Origin: Flavobacteriaceae bacterium UBA3611
GTDB lineage: Bacteria; Bacteroidota; Bacteroidia; Flavobacteriales; Flavobacteriaceae
Direction of reading: 5' to 3'
Assembly (NCBI GenBank): GCA_002375495.1
Contig: DFLU01000010.1
Span: forward strand, 609,779-673,778
Length of the DNA: 64,000 nucleotides
A program made the position numbers and the translations under genes. Below the pieces are notes generated by a model. The model was not told the origin of the DNA, did not search any database, and worked only from the letters and a program-made list of their open reading frames with translations. The stretch's first letter is position 1. Every line of letters starts with the position of its first letter. This document shows, piece after piece, positions 16,821 through 26,946 of this stretch.

Positions 16821-18159
16821 CCTTCCAGTTCAATCGGTCCATCTGGTTAAAAGGCCATGGTGCGCTATTGTTTTCAATATTGCTCATGGTTACATTTAAC
16901 TCGTTGGGTGCGGCAGACTGTTCCATCACCAAATATTGGCGCATGTCCATAATAATGCTCAATGGGTCGATACTAACTGGGCAGGCCTCTACGCAGGCAT
17001 TACAGGTAGTACAAGCCCACAACTCTTCACGTGTAATATAATCGTCTAACAGCTGCTTGCCATCTTCTTTAAATGTCCCGTTGGCTTCAATGTTTTTACC
17101 GACTTCCTCAAGACGGTCGCGTGTGTCCATCATGATTTTACGCGGTGATAATTTCTTTCCTGTTTGGTTGGCGGGGCATTCGCTGGTACAGCGACCACAT
17201 TCGGTACAGGTATAGGCGTTCAACAACTGGATTCTGTTGAGATCCATCACGTCGCTAGCTCCGAATTTAGCTGGTGCTTCTGCTCCTTCTGCTGGTGCCG
17301 CGTAGGGGTCGGCAGTTGGGTCCATCATCAACTTTACTTCATTAGTAACAGAATCTAGATTTTTGAATTGCCCTTGCGGACGCACCCTTCCGTAGTATAC
17401 ATTCGGAAATGCTAATATGATGTGTAAATGCTTGCTGAAATATAAATAGTTCAAGAAAATTAGGATACCTAGGATATGCAACCACCATGCGCTGCGCTCA
17501 ATAAGTATCAAGGTACCTTCGGCCATTCCTTCAAAAAGGGGAGCAATGTATTGGCTTACGGGAAAGGATCCTGCTGTGATGTAATGGCTTGCCGCTTCGC
17601 TGGTGTAAGCATCAGAGGCGACTCCCTGTTGCAGGGCTAAATCTGCCCCATTCATGGTAAGAAACAGTACCATTAGCACCATTTCAAAATATAAAATATA
17701 GTTGGCATCATTTTTTGGCCAGCCTTTCATTTCGTTTGCCCAGAAACGTCTTATTTTTTGAATGTTTCGGCGTGTCCAGAAAAAAATGACCCCTAACAAT
17801 ACCAAAAGCGCTAATATTTCAAAAGAACCAATCAAAAAATCGTATACCGGTCCGAGAAAAGCCAATATACGATGCGTTCCGAAGAGACCATCGATAATGA
17901 TTTCGAGCACTTCAATATTGATGATGATAAAGCCAACGTACACAACGATGTGTAATAATCCAGCAACGGGACGCACTACCATTTTACTTTGGCCTAATGC
18001 GATGCGCACTACGTTTCCCCAACGTTCTTTGGTGTGGTCGCTCGCGTCAACTTCTTGACCTAATTTGATGTTACGGATAACCTTTCGAATATTTATTGTG
18101 AAATACCCGATACCAGCAGCCAAGGCTACCAAAAACAAGATGTTAGGAATATATTGCAT
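16810..18159 (-). CDS. membrane 4Fe-4S dicluster protein (HdrC/HdrE or Lut-like)
   Basis: A 449-residue inner-membrane protein. The N-terminal half has about five membrane helices (ILFLVALAAGIGYFTI, IVVYVGFIIINIEVLEII, FEILALLVLLGVIFFW, ILYFEMVLMVLFLTM, WLHILGILIFLNYLYFS) with histidines placed as in nitrate-reductase-gamma-like cytochrome b domains. The C-terminal half has two 4Fe-4S motifs, CTECGRCTSECP and CTTCNACVEACPVS. It probably moves electrons between the quinone pool and the soluble CCG protein encoded 750 bases downstream. Its start lies only 3 bases from the stop of the MCE gene. Confidence 0.88.
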   Translation of the reverse strand: MQYIPNILFLVALAAGIGYFTINIRKVIRNIKLGQEVDASDHTKERWGNVVRIALGQSKMVVRPVAGLLHIVVYVGFIIINIEVLEIIIDGLFGTHRILAFLGPVYDFLIGSFEILALLVLLGVIFFWTRRNIQKIRRFWANEMKGWPKNDANYILYFEMVLMVLFLTMNGADLALQQGVASDAYTSEAASHYITAGSFPVSQYIAPLFEGMAEGTLILIERSAWWLHILGILIFLNYLYFSKHLHIILAFPNVYYGRVRPQGQFKNLDSVTNEVKLMMDPTADPYAAPAEGAEAPAKFGASDVMDLNRIQLLNAYTCTECGRCTSECPANQTGKKLSPRKIMMDTRDRLEEVGKNIEANGTFKEDGKQLLDDYITREELWACTTCNACVEACPVSIDPLSIIMDMRQYLVMEQSAAPNELNVTMSNIENNSAPWPFNQMDRLNWKDEG

Positions 18160-18162
18160 GGT

Positions 18163-19113
18163 TTACTTTTCTGGATCTGCAGGAGGTTCGTACCCTTTAT
18201 CGCGCTTTCCGAAGACCGAAAAATGCACATAGCGTTTTGGGTTCAGTTTTAAATCCTGCAATAGTTCTTCTAGTTGTTTCGTTGCGCCTTCTAGGTTTTC
18301 ATACACCTGATCGTCATTCAGCAGTTTTCCAACACTGCCTTCGTTGCTGTTTACACGGTCTACCACTTGTTTAAGCCCAGCGGTTGCATCTTCAAGATTT
18401 TGAACCATAGGGCCTAATTCGATTCTAGCAAGCGAATCGGATAATTTTGCAAAATTGGCCGCTGTATTGTCTAAGTTGGTGAAGGTTCTGTCTAATTTCT
18501 CACCGTTTCTTCCTAGCAATTGGTCTGCTTTTCCGGTAAGGCTACCAAAGTTCTTTGTGGCTACAGAAAGGTTGGAGATGGCATTTTTAAGATCGGTACG
18601 CGTGTCTTCATCGATAATGTCTACAAAAGATATCAATAAGGAGTCTACCACACCCAACGTGGCTTCTAATTTTTGTTCAAGTGGGGCTAGGGTTTTACTG
18701 AATTCGTCTAACATCCCTGGTTGCACTTCACCCGAGAGGAAATCGCCTGATTCGGCAATCCCGGAGTCATCATAGATAGGGAAAATACCAAGGGCCTTCC
18801 CTCCTATTAAACCGGTGCTATAAATTCGAACAATGCTATTTTTTGAGAAATCGAAGTCACGCTCTACGGTAAATTCTACGACTAACTTGCCGCGCTCTTC
18901 ACCAAAATCGATGCTTTGTATCTTCCCAACTTTCAATCCGTTAATCGTTACGGGAGCACCTTTCGCGAGGCCTTCTACATTTTCATATTTCACGAAGAAG
19001 GTTCTATTTTTTTCCAATAGATTGGTCCCCTTAAGATAACTATATCCGAATATGAAGAGTAATATAGCGCCAATGGCGAGGATTCCTGTCTTTACTTCTC
19101 GTGAAAGTCTCAA
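18163..19113 (-). CDS. MCE/MlaD family protein
   Basis: A 316-residue membrane-anchored MCE-domain protein of lipid transport systems. One N-terminal TM helix (GILAIGAILLFIFGYSYL) leads into the MCE domain (residues about 37-110: FFVKYENVEGLAKGAPVTIN, LKVGKIQSIDF). A long helical region follows to the C-terminus and probably forms a periplasmic tube or bundle. The start is TTG at 19113: an in-frame TAA lies six codons upstream and no ATG is available, while LSREVKTGIL matches the family N-terminus. No MlaE or MlaF partner is in the window. The amidase gene precedes it. Confidence 0.9.
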   Translation of the reverse strand: MRLSREVKTGILAIGAILLFIFGYSYLKGTNLLEKNRTFFVKYENVEGLAKGAPVTINGLKVGKIQSIDFGEERGKLVVEFTVERDFDFSKNSIVRIYSTGLIGGKALGIFPIYDDSGIAESGDFLSGEVQPGMLDEFSKTLAPLEQKLEATLGVVDSLLISFVDIIDEDTRTDLKNAISNLSVATKNFGSLTGKADQLLGRNGEKLDRTFTNLDNTAANFAKLSDSLARIELGPMVQNLEDATAGLKQVVDRVNSNEGSVGKLLNDDQVYENLEGATKQLEELLQDLKLNPKRYVHFSVFGKRDKGYEPPADPEK

Positions 19114-19156
19114 AAATGTATGGTTTTAGTTAAAAACAAAGTTAGAAAAATAACTT

Positions 19157-20281
19157 CTATTTATCCTGACTATTTAACACTTCCGAAAGTTTTTTCTTTT
19201 TACCGTTTTCAAAGGCAACGATATAACAGGACGCGTAGCCTTTTTCTTGGGCGAAAGTTCGCATGAGCTGAATTTTATTATAGTCGGAGGTTTTTCCGTA
19301 GTAATATTTGAACAAGCCGTCTTCTTTTTCTCTGTCTACATCTTTCAAACCCTTAAAATTAGAGGGTTTGGTGTCTATCCTTTTAGAAGAAGCTGCCAAT
19401 TGCACACGAAAATCAACCTTATCATAAATACGTTCTTCGGTGGTTTCGATGGCTTTGTCTATTTCCTCTTCTGTAATTACGGGGTTTTTAGCACCTTCGG
19501 TTGCTAGGGCAATGCTATTTTTATAGGCGAGAATTCCTTTGGCAATTTCACTGGCGAGCTCGCTTCTCCCTTTTTTTGAATTTACGTAAGGTCCTTCAGA
19601 ATTATTTGTCAAAAAACCCAATTCTACCAGCACGCTCGGCATATACGAACTATGCAATACCCAAAACGGTGCCGAACGCACACTTCGGTCTTTACGTTTT
19701 AGATTGTTAACAATATTACTTTGTATGAGGCTTGCCAATAATATACTCTGATCCAGGTACTCTTCTTGCATCAAGGTAAGGCCAATCAACGACTCTGGTG
19801 AATTTGGATCGAACCCAGCATAATTTTCTTCATAGTTTTCTTCTAAGAAAATCACCTCGTTCTCTTTCTTGGCGGTTTCCATATTCTTACCCGATTTATC
19901 AACCCCCATCACAAAAGTTCCAATACCATACGCTTGTGAGTTATGCGAATCGCAATGGATAGACACAAAAATATCGGCATCAACTTCGTTCGCAATAGGG
20001 CCTCGCCTGTACAAGTCTATAAAAACATCTGTTTTTCGTGTATACACTACTTTAATGTCAGGATGTTTTTCTAACAATTTCCCAACTTGTAACGTTACGT
20101 CTAAAACAATGTCTTTTTCATAAAAACCATTGCCACGATTTCCAGAATCATGTCCCCCATGGCCTGCATCGAGCACCACGATGAATTTTTTTGGTGGGGC
20201 ATCATTATTGATGGTCGTAAAGGCGTAATTGTGATAGCTTGCTAAGGCTAAAAAAATAAATACGAGATGTTTCATTTTCAT
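19157..20281 (-). CDS. N-acetylmuramoyl-L-alanine amidase with C-terminal SPOR-like domain
   Basis: A 374-residue exported zinc amidase (AmiC/Amidase_3) that cuts the bond between N-acetylmuramic acid and L-Ala in peptidoglycan, usually during daughter-cell separation. A signal peptide (HLVFIFLALASYHNYAF) is followed by the zinc ligands in VLDAGHGGHDSGNRG, NGFYEKDIVL and FVSIHCDSHNS, and the catalytic Glu in SVLVELGFLTN. The last 85 residues (VDFRVQLAASSKRIDTKP ... ASCYIVAFENGKK) look like a SPOR peptidoglycan-binding domain. It is divergent from lptD, with 55 bases between the starts. Confidence 0.93.
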   Translation of the reverse strand: MKMKHLVFIFLALASYHNYAFTTINNDAPPKKFIVVLDAGHGGHDSGNRGNGFYEKDIVLDVTLQVGKLLEKHPDIKVVYTRKTDVFIDLYRRGPIANEVDADIFVSIHCDSHNSQAYGIGTFVMGVDKSGKNMETAKKENEVIFLEENYEENYAGFDPNSPESLIGLTLMQEEYLDQSILLASLIQSNIVNNLKRKDRSVRSAPFWVLHSSYMPSVLVELGFLTNNSEGPYVNSKKGRSELASEIAKGILAYKNSIALATEGAKNPVITEEEIDKAIETTEERIYDKVDFRVQLAASSKRIDTKPSNFKGLKDVDREKEDGLFKYYYGKTSDYNKIQLMRTFAQEKGYASCYIVAFENGKKKKLSEVLNSQDK

Positions 20282-20336
20282 AATATAGTAACGCGTGTTG
20301 AAATTTGATATTTTATAAAATAGTAGGCAAAAAAAT

Positions 20337-23120
20337 ATGCTTACTTTTGAACATTCAAAAACTACACCAAAGTTAATACATAATAGGTTCCCTGTGTTGC
20401 ATACAACAAGGCGTTTTCACATACTTATCTACATTGTACTGTTTATAAACAGTGCATTTTTGTATGCACAAGATATTCCCCCAAAAAAAGAGGTCAATTT
20501 ACCCGAAAATACTGAAGTTGAAGGTGATACCACCACTGTAAATCTTCAACCTATCATCACAGAACGTAGTGAGGTAGTGGCAGATACCGTGAAAAACGAC
20601 ACGCTGCAAAAGAAACCGGAACTATTAACCGATGTGGTAGATTACTACGGTGAGGACTACATCTTTATGGATCAGGTGAACCAAAAAATCTATATGTACA
20701 ACAAAGCCTACATCGTATATGGCGACATGCGTATTGATGCGGGATTGATCGTTTTAGACTACAATAAAAATGAAGTATTTGCTAAAGGAATAGACAGCGC
20801 GGGTACTTATTCGCAACGCCCCATTTTTGTACAAGCGCAAAACCGTGTAGAGCCAGATTCTATTATTTTTAATACCAAAACCGAAAAAGCCATCGTCTAT
20901 AATTCGCGTACGGATCAAAATGGTTTCAACGTATTGGCCGAAGTGACCAAAAAGGAGAATGATTCTGTGGTGTACCTAAAAAATGTGCGTTTTACCACTT
21001 CTACCAACCTAGACGATCCTGAATATTACTTTTATACACGAAAAGCCAAATTTGTTCCGAAGAAAAAAATCGTTACAGGGCTTACCAATATGTACATTGC
21101 CAATGTACCAACGCCTGTAGGGCTACCGTTTGCCTATTTTCCGCTTACCGAAGATCGGGCGTCTGGATTTATCATCCCTTCTATTGGTGATACCAACGAA
21201 CGCGGGTTCTTTTTCCAGAATGGAGGATACTATTTTGCAATTAACGACTACGTAGATCTTGCTGTGCTGGGCGATTACTACACAAATGGTAGTTTCGGAC
21301 TTCGGGGTGAAGTGGCGTATGCCCTGCTGTATAAGTTCCGCGGAAATTTTAACGTTCGCTATGAAAGCTTGATAAATAGTGAACGGGGCTTTCCCGACTT
21401 TAGCCAATCTTCGGTATACAACATTCGTTGGAACCATAACCAGGACGCCAAAGCGAATCCGAGTTCCCGTTTTGGTGCCTCTGTAAACCTGGGTAGTAGC
21501 CGATATTTCCGTCAATCGATTAACCAGACCAACAATGCCAGCGGACTCGTAAATACGTTGAGCAGTTCTGTGTCTTATTCAAAAACATTTGAGACCGAGC
21601 CCCAGGTGAATTTTACGGTGGCCGGAACCCATACCCAAAACACCAACACCCAAGAAATCAATATGTCGCTTCCTAACGTGAACGCGAGTGTGTCTAGAGT
21701 GTTCCCTTTTGCCCCCAAGGAAGGCGTTAAAAAAGGAATTATTAAAAATATTAATCTGCAGTACGACCTGTCTGCTGAAAACCGCTTTACCACGGTAGAT
21801 TCGCTGTTTTTTAAACCTGAAATGTTCGATTCTACTATTTTAGGGGCACAACATAACATTCCGGTGAGTACCAACTTTAAATTATTCGATTATTTCAGTG
21901 CCAGCGCCAGTACCAACTTACGTGAAACGTGGGTGGGAAACACGATAAACAGGCGGTACGATGCCACCGCTAACAATGATGTGGGAGCAATAGTTACAGA
22001 TACCATTAAAGGTTTTGACCGATATTTTACCTATAATTTTTCAACTAGTATAGGAACCACAGTCTACGGAACTTTCAACTTAGGCGAAGACAAGAAAATA
22101 CAGGCACTGCGCCATGTGGTTCGACCTAATGTGAGTTATAATATCAATCCGTCATTCGACCAATACTACGAAGAGTTGCAGGTACCTACTGCCGATCCTG
22201 ATGTCGCTGCTGAAGTAGTTCAATTTTCCAGATTTGAAAATACGCTGTATGGCGCCCCTGGTCGAACCTATTCCAGTAATATCGGGTTGTCATTGAGCAA
22301 CACCCTTGAAGCAAAAGTACGTGATACCGATACGACGGCCACCGAACCCAAAAAAGTAGTATTGCTGAACAACCTAAACTTCAGTACCGCGTATAATTTG
22401 GCTGGAGACTCCTTGCCATGGAGTCCCTTACGGTTTACAGGGAGTATCCCTGTGGTGAATCGAATGGATGTAAATTTTAACGGTTCGTTAGATCCGTATG
22501 CTTTGGATAATAGCAACAGACGTGTAGATCAGTTCAATATAGAAAACGGTGGTAGCTTGTTTAGGTTAACCAACGCTAACGTAAGTATAAACTATAGCTT
22601 TTCGAGTAAAGATTTTGAACGGAACGACGATCCTGATACCACCAACCGAATTGAAGACGAAACCTTTGCAAATGGTGGACGGCCAGACGATTTGTTTGGT
22701 GACGCGCAAGATATTGGCAAAGGGAATTTGTACAAAGATGACGATGAGAATGAAGACAATACCGATAAACCTTGGTATAATTTTGATATCCCATGGGACT
22801 TGCGTCTAGCATACACCATAACTTACGGTAACCAACAGCGCCAGAACGAGATTACCTCCCAGTCGTTGATGTTCAGCACTAATTTGGAACTTTCTCCAAG
22901 ATGGCGCGTAGGTGCTTCTAGTGGGTACGATTTTACCAACAAAGGGGTTACACTCACCCAACTACGGTTTCAACGAGACTTAGAAAGCTGGCAAATGAGT
23001 TTTAATTGGACGCCTATCGGGGCGCGTAATACGGCTTGGTATTTCTTTATCGGTATCAAATCGTCTGTGTTAAGCGACATCAAATACGACAAGCGTAGGG
23101 AGCCAGATAGGAATTTGTAA
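20337..23120 (+). CDS. LptD/OstA-like LPS assembly outer-membrane protein
   Basis: A 927-residue outer-membrane protein that inserts LPS at the cell surface. After the signal segment (FHILIYIVLFINSAFLYAQ) comes an OstA-type domain (residues about 95-260: YMYNKAYIVYGDMRIDAGLI, NEVFAKGIDSAGTY, NPEYYFYTRKAKF-like stretch), then a large beta-barrel rich in aromatic strands. Bacteroidota LptD proteins have this length. The ATG at 20337 gives about 25 residues before the hydrophobic core. A GTG or TTG start near 20394 would give a more normal signal peptide (LHTTRRFHILIY), so the start is uncertain. A bidirectional terminator follows at 23140. Confidence 0.88.
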   Translation: MLTFEHSKTTPKLIHNRFPVLHTTRRFHILIYIVLFINSAFLYAQDIPPKKEVNLPENTEVEGDTTTVNLQPIITERSEVVADTVKNDTLQKKPELLTDVVDYYGEDYIFMDQVNQKIYMYNKAYIVYGDMRIDAGLIVLDYNKNEVFAKGIDSAGTYSQRPIFVQAQNRVEPDSIIFNTKTEKAIVYNSRTDQNGFNVLAEVTKKENDSVVYLKNVRFTTSTNLDDPEYYFYTRKAKFVPKKKIVTGLTNMYIANVPTPVGLPFAYFPLTEDRASGFIIPSIGDTNERGFFFQNGGYYFAINDYVDLAVLGDYYTNGSFGLRGEVAYALLYKFRGNFNVRYESLINSERGFPDFSQSSVYNIRWNHNQDAKANPSSRFGASVNLGSSRYFRQSINQTNNASGLVNTLSSSVSYSKTFETEPQVNFTVAGTHTQNTNTQEINMSLPNVNASVSRVFPFAPKEGVKKGIIKNINLQYDLSAENRFTTVDSLFFKPEMFDSTILGAQHNIPVSTNFKLFDYFSASASTNLRETWVGNTINRRYDATANNDVGAIVTDTIKGFDRYFTYNFSTSIGTTVYGTFNLGEDKKIQALRHVVRPNVSYNINPSFDQYYEELQVPTADPDVAAEVVQFSRFENTLYGAPGRTYSSNIGLSLSNTLEAKVRDTDTTATEPKKVVLLNNLNFSTAYNLAGDSLPWSPLRFTGSIPVVNRMDVNFNGSLDPYALDNSNRRVDQFNIENGGSLFRLTNANVSINYSFSSKDFERNDDPDTTNRIEDETFANGGRPDDLFGDAQDIGKGNLYKDDDENEDNTDKPWYNFDIPWDLRLAYTITYGNQQRQNEITSQSLMFSTNLELSPRWRVGASSGYDFTNKGVTLTQLRFQRDLESWQMSFNWTPIGARNTAWYFFIGIKSSVLSDIKYDKRREPDRNL

Positions 23121-23139
23121 AGATGCAAGGGCACAAACA

Positions 23140-23179
23140 AAAAACTCCTTTAACTTTTTTACGCTAAAGGAGTTTTTTT
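23140..23179. terminator. bidirectional terminator between lptD and prohibitin genes
   Basis: A 9-bp perfect stem (ACTCCTTTA/TAAAGGAGT) has A residues on its left and seven T residues on its right. It can stop the convergent transcripts from both sides. Confidence 0.9.
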
Positions 23180-23194
23180 GTGGTTTAATTTTGC

Positions 23195-24010
23195 CTAGTT
23201 ATTTCCTAGAATCAATGGCAATCCGCTTTCACCAGAACCTACCACGACTACTTTGGCATTGGGAGACTCAGCTAATTTCAGCGTTGCGTCAATACCTTTA
23301 TCTTGTAAGATTTTATCGGTAAGCGAAGCACTTAATATTTTATTGGCGTCTGCCTTTCCTTGTGCTTCAATTCGAACCTTTTCAGCTTCTTTAGAGGCCG
23401 TTACCAGTCTAAATTCGTACTCTAACGACTCTTGTTCTTGTCGCAGTTTACGCTCAATCGCGTCTTTAATTGTATTCGGAAGCGTCACATCGCGTACCAA
23501 TACTTCGTTGAGCTGCACATTTTGCTTTTCTAGTATCGTTTTCGTTTCTTCAAAAATTTCATCTTGAATGGCATCACGCTTACTACTATACAACTGCTCA
23601 GGCGTATACCGGCCCACAACACTACGTGCCGCACTTCTAATGGCAGGCTGAATGACACGCTGTAAGTAATCTGTACCAATAGACTGGTGCAGGTTTCCTA
23701 AGTCGCCATAGACAGGTTGATACCATGCAGAGGCATCAATTTGAATTTCCAGTCCGTTTGAGGAAAGTACCTTCATTTTCTCAAAAAGTTCTTGTTGTCG
23801 CACTTCGTATACATATACTTTGTTCCAAGGGGCGATAAGGTGAAAACCCTCGCCTAGCGGAGGTTCATCTGTCACAACACCATTGTCGAACGTTTTGTAT
23901 AAAACCCCGGCTTCTCCTGAGTCTATGGTAACTGCAGATTTTGCAACTACAATAATTAATATGATAACGATAATAATAATTGGGATTCCTATTTTGGGTA
24001 ATTTTTCCAT
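23195..24010 (-). CDS. prohibitin/SPFH-domain membrane protein
   Basis: A 271-residue membrane-anchored SPFH (band 7) protein. One N-terminal helix (IGIPIIIIVIILIIVVAKSA) is followed by a prohibitin-type domain (DSGEAGVLYKTFDNGVV, GEGFHLIAPWNKVYVYEVR, RSVVGRYTPEQLYSSKRD). A coiled coil (RKLRQEQESLEYEFRLVTAS) and a Gly/Leu-rich tail complete the protein. Family members build ring-like scaffolds that organise membrane proteins such as FtsH. It sits between the terminator and the VWA gene, 17 bases downstream of the latter. No protease is encoded nearby. Confidence 0.92.
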   Translation of the reverse strand: MEKLPKIGIPIIIIVIILIIVVAKSAVTIDSGEAGVLYKTFDNGVVTDEPPLGEGFHLIAPWNKVYVYEVRQQELFEKMKVLSSNGLEIQIDASAWYQPVYGDLGNLHQSIGTDYLQRVIQPAIRSAARSVVGRYTPEQLYSSKRDAIQDEIFEETKTILEKQNVQLNEVLVRDVTLPNTIKDAIERKLRQEQESLEYEFRLVTASKEAEKVRIEAQGKADANKILSASLTDKILQDKGIDATLKLAESPNAKVVVVGSGESGLPLILGNN

Positions 24011-24027
24011 GAGGTATTTTTTTTAAG

Positions 24028-26061
24028 TTATATAAGTCCGTTGTATTTTCTGATAAACCATTCGGTGCTCAAGGCAAGAACGATTAGAATGAGCAAGTAT
24101 TTCCAATCGATTAAAGGTACTACTTTTTCTTCGCTTTTTTGAATGGATTGATACCGATCGTCTGCTGTTAAGGTTTCGATCAACGCATCGATTTGATCTG
24201 AAAAATAAAGTGATCCCCCAGTTTGACTTGCAACACGGTTGAGTTTTGAAACATTGGCATTGCCAAATTGTTGTTCTACGTTAAAATCGAGTATCGTAAA
24301 GTTGCCGCTTCTTGCAATCGATTCGTTTGCTACGGAAACCGTATAATTGTAGGTGCCGGCTGGCAAACTATTGACGTCTACTTCGTAAAAGTTATTTTTC
24401 AACAACATTGGAAAAACCGTACGGTTTTTACTTTCTTCATGTATCACTGAAATACTCAACGAAGCACGATTGTCGAAAACATAGTTTTTATCGAAGTATT
24501 GTGCCGAAATTTTAATTGGCGCATTGTTGTAGTAAAATGACTCATTGCTCACCTCTAGCCTGCTCTTCCGCTTCGTAGATGCCAAATATTGCACCAGTTT
24601 CCCCATAAAATCATCGAATTCCTGAAAGTTATTGGCTTGGAGAAAACTTTGAGCGCGCCATTTCCAAATCCCTTCAACATCCCAAATAGCATCCCGTTTT
24701 CCATTTAATTCGGCGGTTGCCAACAACGGATTCTGGGTATCGATTCCCGCAATAGATTGAAACAACAACGTTTCGTGTGTTGTAGTGACCGAAAGCGCAC
24801 CAAATGTGGTAGGTAAAGGCGGGAAATCGTTAAAACCAATATCATCTACTGCAAAGGTGCCATAATTCACGTTCAATAGCGCAGCTGCGTTTTCACGTTG
24901 GCGCGTTATCTCCTTTTGAAAGACTGGCTGTGCACTATTCAAAAAGCTCCAATCGGTATTATCGCCCGTAATGAGCAAGGTATTTTTTTTGAGTTTATCA
25001 ATTTCAGTATACACACTTGCAAAACTTCGGTTGGGTTGGTACAGAACCACCAATTGGTAATCGTTTAGTAACGAAAGCGCTTCGGCTGGCTTCACCAATC
25101 GCACTTTACGCTGTTCATTGGTTTCAATCGATTTCTTTATGGCTCCTAAGTCGGGATGTACCATCGCACTAACAACAAGCACATTGGTAGCCTCGTCTAT
25201 AACTTCTACCGCAAATCGTTTGCTGTTGTTTACCGTATTTTTTTCGTCTTCCAAAGGGAGGATTTGTGCAGTATACGTTTGTAGACCTACACGCGAAGCT
25301 GGTAGCGTTAACGATATGGTCTTGGTATTGTCTTGTTCTGAAAAGGTTACACTTTCACGATATACCGTTGCCGCACCTTGGGTAATCACAAATTGTGAAG
25401 TTACCGTTTCTGAACCGCTATACACCAAGATGGTCTCTACGGGAAATTGATTTTTTAAGAATGCATAGCGGTTGGTGTTGAGCTGTGCTACACGCAAGTC
25501 TGAATACTTCGTACTATCGCCTAAAACCACAGGGTAGATTTGGTTTGCGAATGATGCCGAAGAAAACTCATAATCTGAACCTAAGGTCTGATTTCCATCT
25601 GAAATCAGTACAGTGGGTGCTACCTGGTCTTTAAACAACCCATTTGTCGTTGCCAATGCTTTGGCGATGTTCGTATTTTTTTGGTTGAAAGTGATAGAGT
25701 CGTTTGCTTCTAGGTCATTTCCGAAGTTAAAAATTGAAATATCAAACCTTTCGTTTAAAGCGGGATTGGTTCTCAATCGATTTAAGGCTGCTAAGCCGTT
25801 TTCTGATTGTTCTAATTCTGAAATAGAAGCTGAATTGTCTACCAGAATAGGTAATTGTGGCTTTTCAATGGTGTAAGTTTCACTCTTAAACTTTGGGTTG
25901 ATAAGGAGCAGTAGAATTGAAAAGAGGGTAATAAACCGAAGTGTACCAAAAATCCAGCGAAGTGATGTGCGGTACTTCGATTTATAGCCATACATAAAAA
26001 CAGCTAGTGCGAAGGCAATCACACCCGATACAACGATATACAAAATGGTTTCTGGCGACAT
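24028..26061 (-). CDS. von Willebrand factor A-like membrane protein
   Basis: A 677-residue protein with two N-terminal TM helices (ILYIVVSGVIAFALAVFMYG and FITLFSILLLLINPKF) and one at the C-terminus (YLLILIVLALSTEWFI). Between them is a periplasmic region starting with a VWA-like fold: PILVDNSASISELEQ resembles the DxSxS metal site, and APTVLISDGNQTLGSDY resembles a later VWA strand. The order TM - VWA - beta-rich domains - TM resembles Bat-type or glutamine amidotransferase-like membrane proteins of Bacteroidota. Function is unknown; a role in envelope stress or assembly is inferred only from the architecture. Confidence 0.8.
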   Translation of the reverse strand: MSPETILYIVVSGVIAFALAVFMYGYKSKYRTSLRWIFGTLRFITLFSILLLLINPKFKSETYTIEKPQLPILVDNSASISELEQSENGLAALNRLRTNPALNERFDISIFNFGNDLEANDSITFNQKNTNIAKALATTNGLFKDQVAPTVLISDGNQTLGSDYEFSSASFANQIYPVVLGDSTKYSDLRVAQLNTNRYAFLKNQFPVETILVYSGSETVTSQFVITQGAATVYRESVTFSEQDNTKTISLTLPASRVGLQTYTAQILPLEDEKNTVNNSKRFAVEVIDEATNVLVVSAMVHPDLGAIKKSIETNEQRKVRLVKPAEALSLLNDYQLVVLYQPNRSFASVYTEIDKLKKNTLLITGDNTDWSFLNSAQPVFQKEITRQRENAAALLNVNYGTFAVDDIGFNDFPPLPTTFGALSVTTTHETLLFQSIAGIDTQNPLLATAELNGKRDAIWDVEGIWKWRAQSFLQANNFQEFDDFMGKLVQYLASTKRKSRLEVSNESFYYNNAPIKISAQYFDKNYVFDNRASLSISVIHEESKNRTVFPMLLKNNFYEVDVNSLPAGTYNYTVSVANESIARSGNFTILDFNVEQQFGNANVSKLNRVASQTGGSLYFSDQIDALIETLTADDRYQSIQKSEEKVVPLIDWKYLLILIVLALSTEWFIRKYNGLI

Positions 26062-26140
26062 TTAAGTACGATTTACGTTTTCCGGTTTCTGAATGGGTCA
26101 GTTATACAAATTTGAATACTTCTAAAACCGTCTAACAGCA

Positions 26141-26887
26141 TTACGTAAGCATCCCCCCATCTACATTTAGTACTTGGCCAGTTACATAGCTAGACATATC
26201 ACTTCCCAAGAAAACACACATATTGGCAATATCTTCCGGGCTGCCACCACGTTTCAACGGAATGGCATCTCGCCACGATTGTACCGTAGCTTCGTCTAAC
26301 TTTCCTGTCATTTCAGTTTCTATAAACCCAGGGGCAATGGCATTGCAACGAATGTCCCGTGAACCCAACTCTAAGGCTACCGACTTTGTAAATCCCAGAA
26401 TCCCTGCTTTTGAAGCCGCATAGTTGGTTTGTCCGGCATTTCCCTTTACTCCTACCACAGAACTCATATTAATAATTGAACCCTTGCGTTGTTTAAGCAT
26501 AGTACGCTGTACGGCCTTGGTCATGTTAAAGACAGACTTTAAGTTTACTTCAATCACCTTGTCGAAATCTTCTTCGGAAATACGCATGAGCAAATTATCT
26601 TTCGTAATTCCAGCGTTGTTCACTAAAATATCGATACTTCCAAAGTCTTCTAAAACATCTGCAGCTAATTGTTGTGATTCATCAAAACTCGCAGCATTAC
26701 TCTGATACGCTTTTACGGTAACGCCATCTTTAGAGAGTTCGGTCGCCAAGGCTTCTGCAGCTTCTGCACTCGAATTGTATGTAAATGCAACATTTGCACC
26801 GTGCTGTGCAAAAACTTCTACGATTCCTTTACCGATACCACGACTTCCGCCAGTGATAATTGCTGTTTTTCCTTCAAGTAATTTCAT
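26141..26887 (-). CDS. fabG: 3-oxoacyl-[acyl-carrier-protein] reductase
   Basis: A 248-residue SDR enzyme that reduces 3-oxoacyl-ACP with NADPH in fatty-acid elongation. The nucleotide motif TGGSRGIGKGI is at residues 12-22, NNAG near 89, and the catalytic Ser-Tyr-Lys set is in MSSVVGVKGNAGQTNYAASK. The C-terminal GFIETEMTGKLDE and VTGQVLNVDGGM are typical of FabG rather than general SDRs. A minus-strand terminator and a possible promoter lie upstream, so it is transcribed separately from sucD. Confidence 0.95.
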   Translation of the reverse strand: MKLLEGKTAIITGGSRGIGKGIVEVFAQHGANVAFTYNSSAEAAEALATELSKDGVTVKAYQSNAASFDESQQLAADVLEDFGSIDILVNNAGITKDNLLMRISEEDFDKVIEVNLKSVFNMTKAVQRTMLKQRKGSIINMSSVVGVKGNAGQTNYAASKAGILGFTKSVALELGSRDIRCNAIAPGFIETEMTGKLDEATVQSWRDAIPLKRGGSPEDIANMCVFLGSDMSSYVTGQVLNVDGGMLT

Positions 26888-26946
26888 ATCTATGGATAGC
26901 TCTAAACCCGAGCGTTTGATTTAAATGAGTTGATTTAGTTATCTCT

